A DNA stretch of 64,000 nt from Rhodoferax sp. (GTDB lineage Bacteria > Pseudomonadota > Gammaproteobacteria > Burkholderiales > Burkholderiaceae_C), in the NCBI GenBank assembly GCA_024235935.1, contig JACKLL010000013.1, positions 30,365 through 94,364 of the forward strand. Reading direction: 5' to 3'. Positions 62,246-64,000 of the stretch are shown here, one piece after another. The translations under genes and the position numbers were made by a program. The notes beneath the pieces were generated by a model, which was not told the origin of the DNA, did not search any database, and saw nothing but the letters and a program-made list of their open reading frames with translations. Within the stretch, counting starts at the first letter, position 1. Every line of letters starts with the position of its first letter.

Positions 62246-63685
62246 TCACGCACCATCCCGCACGGCCCGGAAGTCCTGCCAGAAGCGGGCGTCCTGCGTA
62301 GTGGCGAAGTTGATGCGCATCAGTGTGCTCGCTTGCCGACCCGCATGGAACAGCGCGCCCGGCGCCAGCAGATAGCCCAGGTCCAGCATGCGCTGCGCCA
62401 GCGCATCGGTGTCGACACCGGTGTCGACCCAGCCGAACAGGCCCGCCGGTTCGGCGGCAAAGGTGCAGCCCGACTGCAGCGCCAGCCGCACACTGCGCGC
62501 GCGCGCCTGCTCGAGCCGCGCACGGATGCGCTCGGCATGGCGCCGCAACTGCCCCTGGTCGATGCACCAGGCCAGCGCCTTCTCCAGCAGGGCCGGCGTG
62601 GTGAGCGTGGACAGCAGCTTGGTGTCGAGCAGATGTTCGGCCAGGTCCGGCGGCGCGGCCAGGTAGCCGACCCGCCAGTTGGGCGCCAGGATCTTGGCAA
62701 AGCCGCTGACATAGATCGTGCGCTGCAGCCCGTCGAGGGCGCACAGTCGGGTGGCCGACTCGGGCGCGATGTGGCTGTAGGTGTCGTCCTCGACGATATG
62801 GAAGTTGTACTGATTCGCCAGTTGCACCACCCGGTGGGCCGTGCCCGGCGTCAGGCAATAACCCGTCGGGTTGTGCAGCACGCTGACGCTGACGAACAGC
62901 TTGGGGCGGTGCAGCTCGCAATAGCGGGTCATCACGTCCAGGTCCGGGCCGCGCTCGCCGCGCGGCACCGGCAGGATGCGCATGCCCAGGGACTGCAGCC
63001 GCGCGAATTCGATCGCCCATCCCGGCTCCTCCACCATCACCGGATCGCCGGCGCGCAGCAGGCTGCGGCTGACGATGTCCAGCCCATGCGTCGCACCGAC
63101 AGTCGTGATGATCTGTCCCACATCGGCGTGGATGTCGATCGCTGCCAGCTTCTTGGCCAGCGCCTGGCGCAGCCCGGGATCGCCGGCCGGCTCACCGTAT
63201 TGCAGCGACAAGGCCTGCAGTGCCGGTCCGGTGGTCACCCTGCGAACTGCGGTCGCCATGAAGCTGCTTTGCAGCCAGTCCGGCGGAAACACGCCCATGC
63301 CGGGCTGCGGCTTGTCGCTGACCGAGTGGAACATGCCACGGATCAGCGCGGCCGCATTCACCGGCGCCCGCGGCGGCGGCAAGGCGTCAGCGGCGGTAGC
63401 GTTGGCGGTGGCGGCATGGCGGCGGACCACGGCGGCACCGCCGGTACGGCTGGCCGCGGCATCGCGCACGAAGAAGCCCCGGTTGCGCCGCGCCTGCACC
63501 AGTCCCAGTGCCAGCAGGCGGTCGTAGGCGGCCACCACCGTGGACGGACTGACACCATGCTGCTGCGCGCACTGGCGCACCGACGGCAGCCGGGCACCGG
63601 GCGCAAGCAAGCGGGTCCCGATACGGTCGGCAAAACGGTCGGCCAGTTGTTCGGTCAGCGACTGACCCGCGGTTTTCATCAACAT
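62246..63685 (-). CDS. MocR-family (GntR/aminotransferase) transcriptional regulator
   Basis: The 479-aa protein has an N-terminal GntR winged helix (LPSVRQCAQQHGVSPSTVVA then AYDRLLALGLVQARRNRGFF) and a fold-type I aminotransferase-like domain. The PLP-binding lysine lies in VSGFAKILAPNWRVGYLA, and the domain also contains LFVSVSVLHNPTGYCLTPGT. MocR proteins sense PLP or amino-acid-derived ligands and often control a divergent transporter or biosynthetic gene. It is divergent from a LysE-family gene, with repeated CAAACTG motifs between them. Start at ATG 63685 (MLMKTAGQSL) or the ATG six bases later. Confidence 0.9.
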   Translation of the reverse strand: MLMKTAGQSLTEQLADRFADRIGTRLLAPGARLPSVRQCAQQHGVSPSTVVAAYDRLLALGLVQARRNRGFFVRDAAASRTGGAAVVRRHAATANATAADALPPPRAPVNAAALIRGMFHSVSDKPQPGMGVFPPDWLQSSFMATAVRRVTTGPALQALSLQYGEPAGDPGLRQALAKKLAAIDIHADVGQIITTVGATHGLDIVSRSLLRAGDPVMVEEPGWAIEFARLQSLGMRILPVPRGERGPDLDVMTRYCELHRPKLFVSVSVLHNPTGYCLTPGTAHRVVQLANQYNFHIVEDDTYSHIAPESATRLCALDGLQRTIYVSGFAKILAPNWRVGYLAAPPDLAEHLLDTKLLSTLTTPALLEKALAWCIDQGQLRRHAERIRARLEQARARSVRLALQSGCTFAAEPAGLFGWVDTGVDTDALAQRMLDLGYLLAPGALFHAGRQASTLMRINFATTQDARFWQDFRAVRDGA

Positions 63686-63737
63686 CGTCTGTTCCTCAGC
63701 GCGTGGTGTGCAGCGTGTGTATCGATGCAGGCAACCA

Positions 63738-63768
63738 TACAGTTTGCAAACTGATCGGCCAAACTGTA
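63738..63768. promoter_or_regulatory. Triple CAAACTG motif, probable MocR operator
   Basis: TACAGTTTG (63738-63746) and CAAACTGTA (63760-63768) are exact reverse complements. An extra CAAACTG at 63747-63753 abuts the first arm to make a perfect 14-base palindrome, CAGTTTGCAAACTG (63740-63753). Paired inverted and direct repeats in a divergent region are typical of MocR operators. Confidence 0.68.
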
Positions 63769-63852
63769 CTGCTCGTGTATTGGTATCGAAGGCTACATTA
63801 CCAGTCCGCATCCGAAAAGTCACTCTTTTTTCAACCTCCATCCACCTGCCGC

Positions 63853-64000
63853 ATGCACGCCACGGAACTGACTGCCCTGCTGGCGTTTTGCACCGCCATG
63901 AGCTTCTCGCCGGGGCCCAACACGATGCTTTCGACTGCGATCGCGGCCAACCATGGCCTGCGCCGCACGCTGCGCTTCTGCCTTGCGGTGCCAACCGGTT
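63853..64000 (+). CDS. LysE/RhtB-family amino-acid exporter, truncated by window end
   Basis: The first 49 codons are present: MHATELTALLAFCTAMSFSP, then GPNTMLSTAIAANHGLRRTL. The SPGPNT motif in the first helix is the hallmark of LysE/RhtB exporters. The rest lies past the right edge. It is divergent from the MocR-type regulator and probably controlled by it. Confidence 0.85.
   Translation, partial: MHATELTALLAFCTAMSFSPGPNTMLSTAIAANHGLRRTLRFCLAVPTG

Noticed and set aside
1..64000. CRISPR arrays, tRNA or rRNA genes, integrases, insertion sequences
   Set aside because: No regularly spaced repeats, cloverleaf-like sequences, transposase frames or terminal repeats were seen by eye.

Overview
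This 64 kb window is GC-rich, densely coded DNA from a motile Gram-negative bacterium. Flagellar genes headed by flhDC, orphan Bug/TctC receptors, a TRAP transporter and many multihaem c-type cytochromes point to the Burkholderiales (Betaproteobacteria), probably Comamonadaceae or the Leptothrix/Rubrivivax neighbourhood. That placement is inferred from gene content and order. I saw no rRNA, tRNA, CRISPR array or intact mobile element.

Region A (1-24.6 kb) is flagellar. It starts with a frame-broken TPR/O-GlcNAc-transferase-like gene cut by the left edge. Then come flhDC with a clear terminator, motAB, cheY, flhB-flhA-flhF, fliA, the reverse-strand flgN-flgM-flgA group, and flgBCDEFGHIJKL ending in an HDOD signalling gene. 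A near-consensus sigma-28 promoter precedes flgM. cheZ and flhG/fleN are missing from the places they usually occupy.

Region B (24.6-34.7 kb) looks like an organic-acid module. It holds two Bug receptors, a split biotin-dependent acyl-CoA carboxylase (separate carboxyltransferase, biotin carboxylase and 72-aa biotin carrier), an ADP-forming CoA-ligase pair, an AMP-forming acyl-CoA synthetase and a GntR/FCD regulator. A matching 12-bp palindrome lies upstream of the regulator and across the two divergent promoters of the module.

Region C (34.8-47.9 kb) is metabolic and transport. It has a LysR remnant, a TauD-like dioxygenase, a sugar-type ABC importer with no ATPase, a D-ribulokinase-like FGGY kinase, a TetR regulator, an exported agmatine-deiminase-like protein, a LysR regulator divergent from an OHCU decarboxylase, and a DctPQM TRAP transporter.

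Region D (47.9-62.1 kb, reverse strand) is the most unusual part: a tightly overlapping seven-gene electron-transfer operon. In transcription order it encodes a membrane protein with two H-x13-H pairs (predicted dihaem cytochrome b), an FHA-transmembrane-decahaem cytochrome, a lipoprotein with two GlcG-like domains, a barrel-like outer-membrane protein broken by several frameshifts, a 1303-aa decahaem cytochrome with LVIVD-type repeats, a pentahaem cytochrome, and a flavoprotein fused to two cyclic-nucleotide-binding domains and a four-cluster ferredoxin. I infer a regulated route between the quinone pool and the periplasm or outer membrane.

The right edge (62.2-64 kb) has a MocR-type regulator divergent from a truncated LysE-family exporter, with three copies of a CAAACTG motif between them. 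Frame breaks cluster in 1-1.9 kb, at 50.08 kb and in 55.9-57.1 kb. Several sit in short homopolymers, so base-calling error and real gene decay both remain possible.
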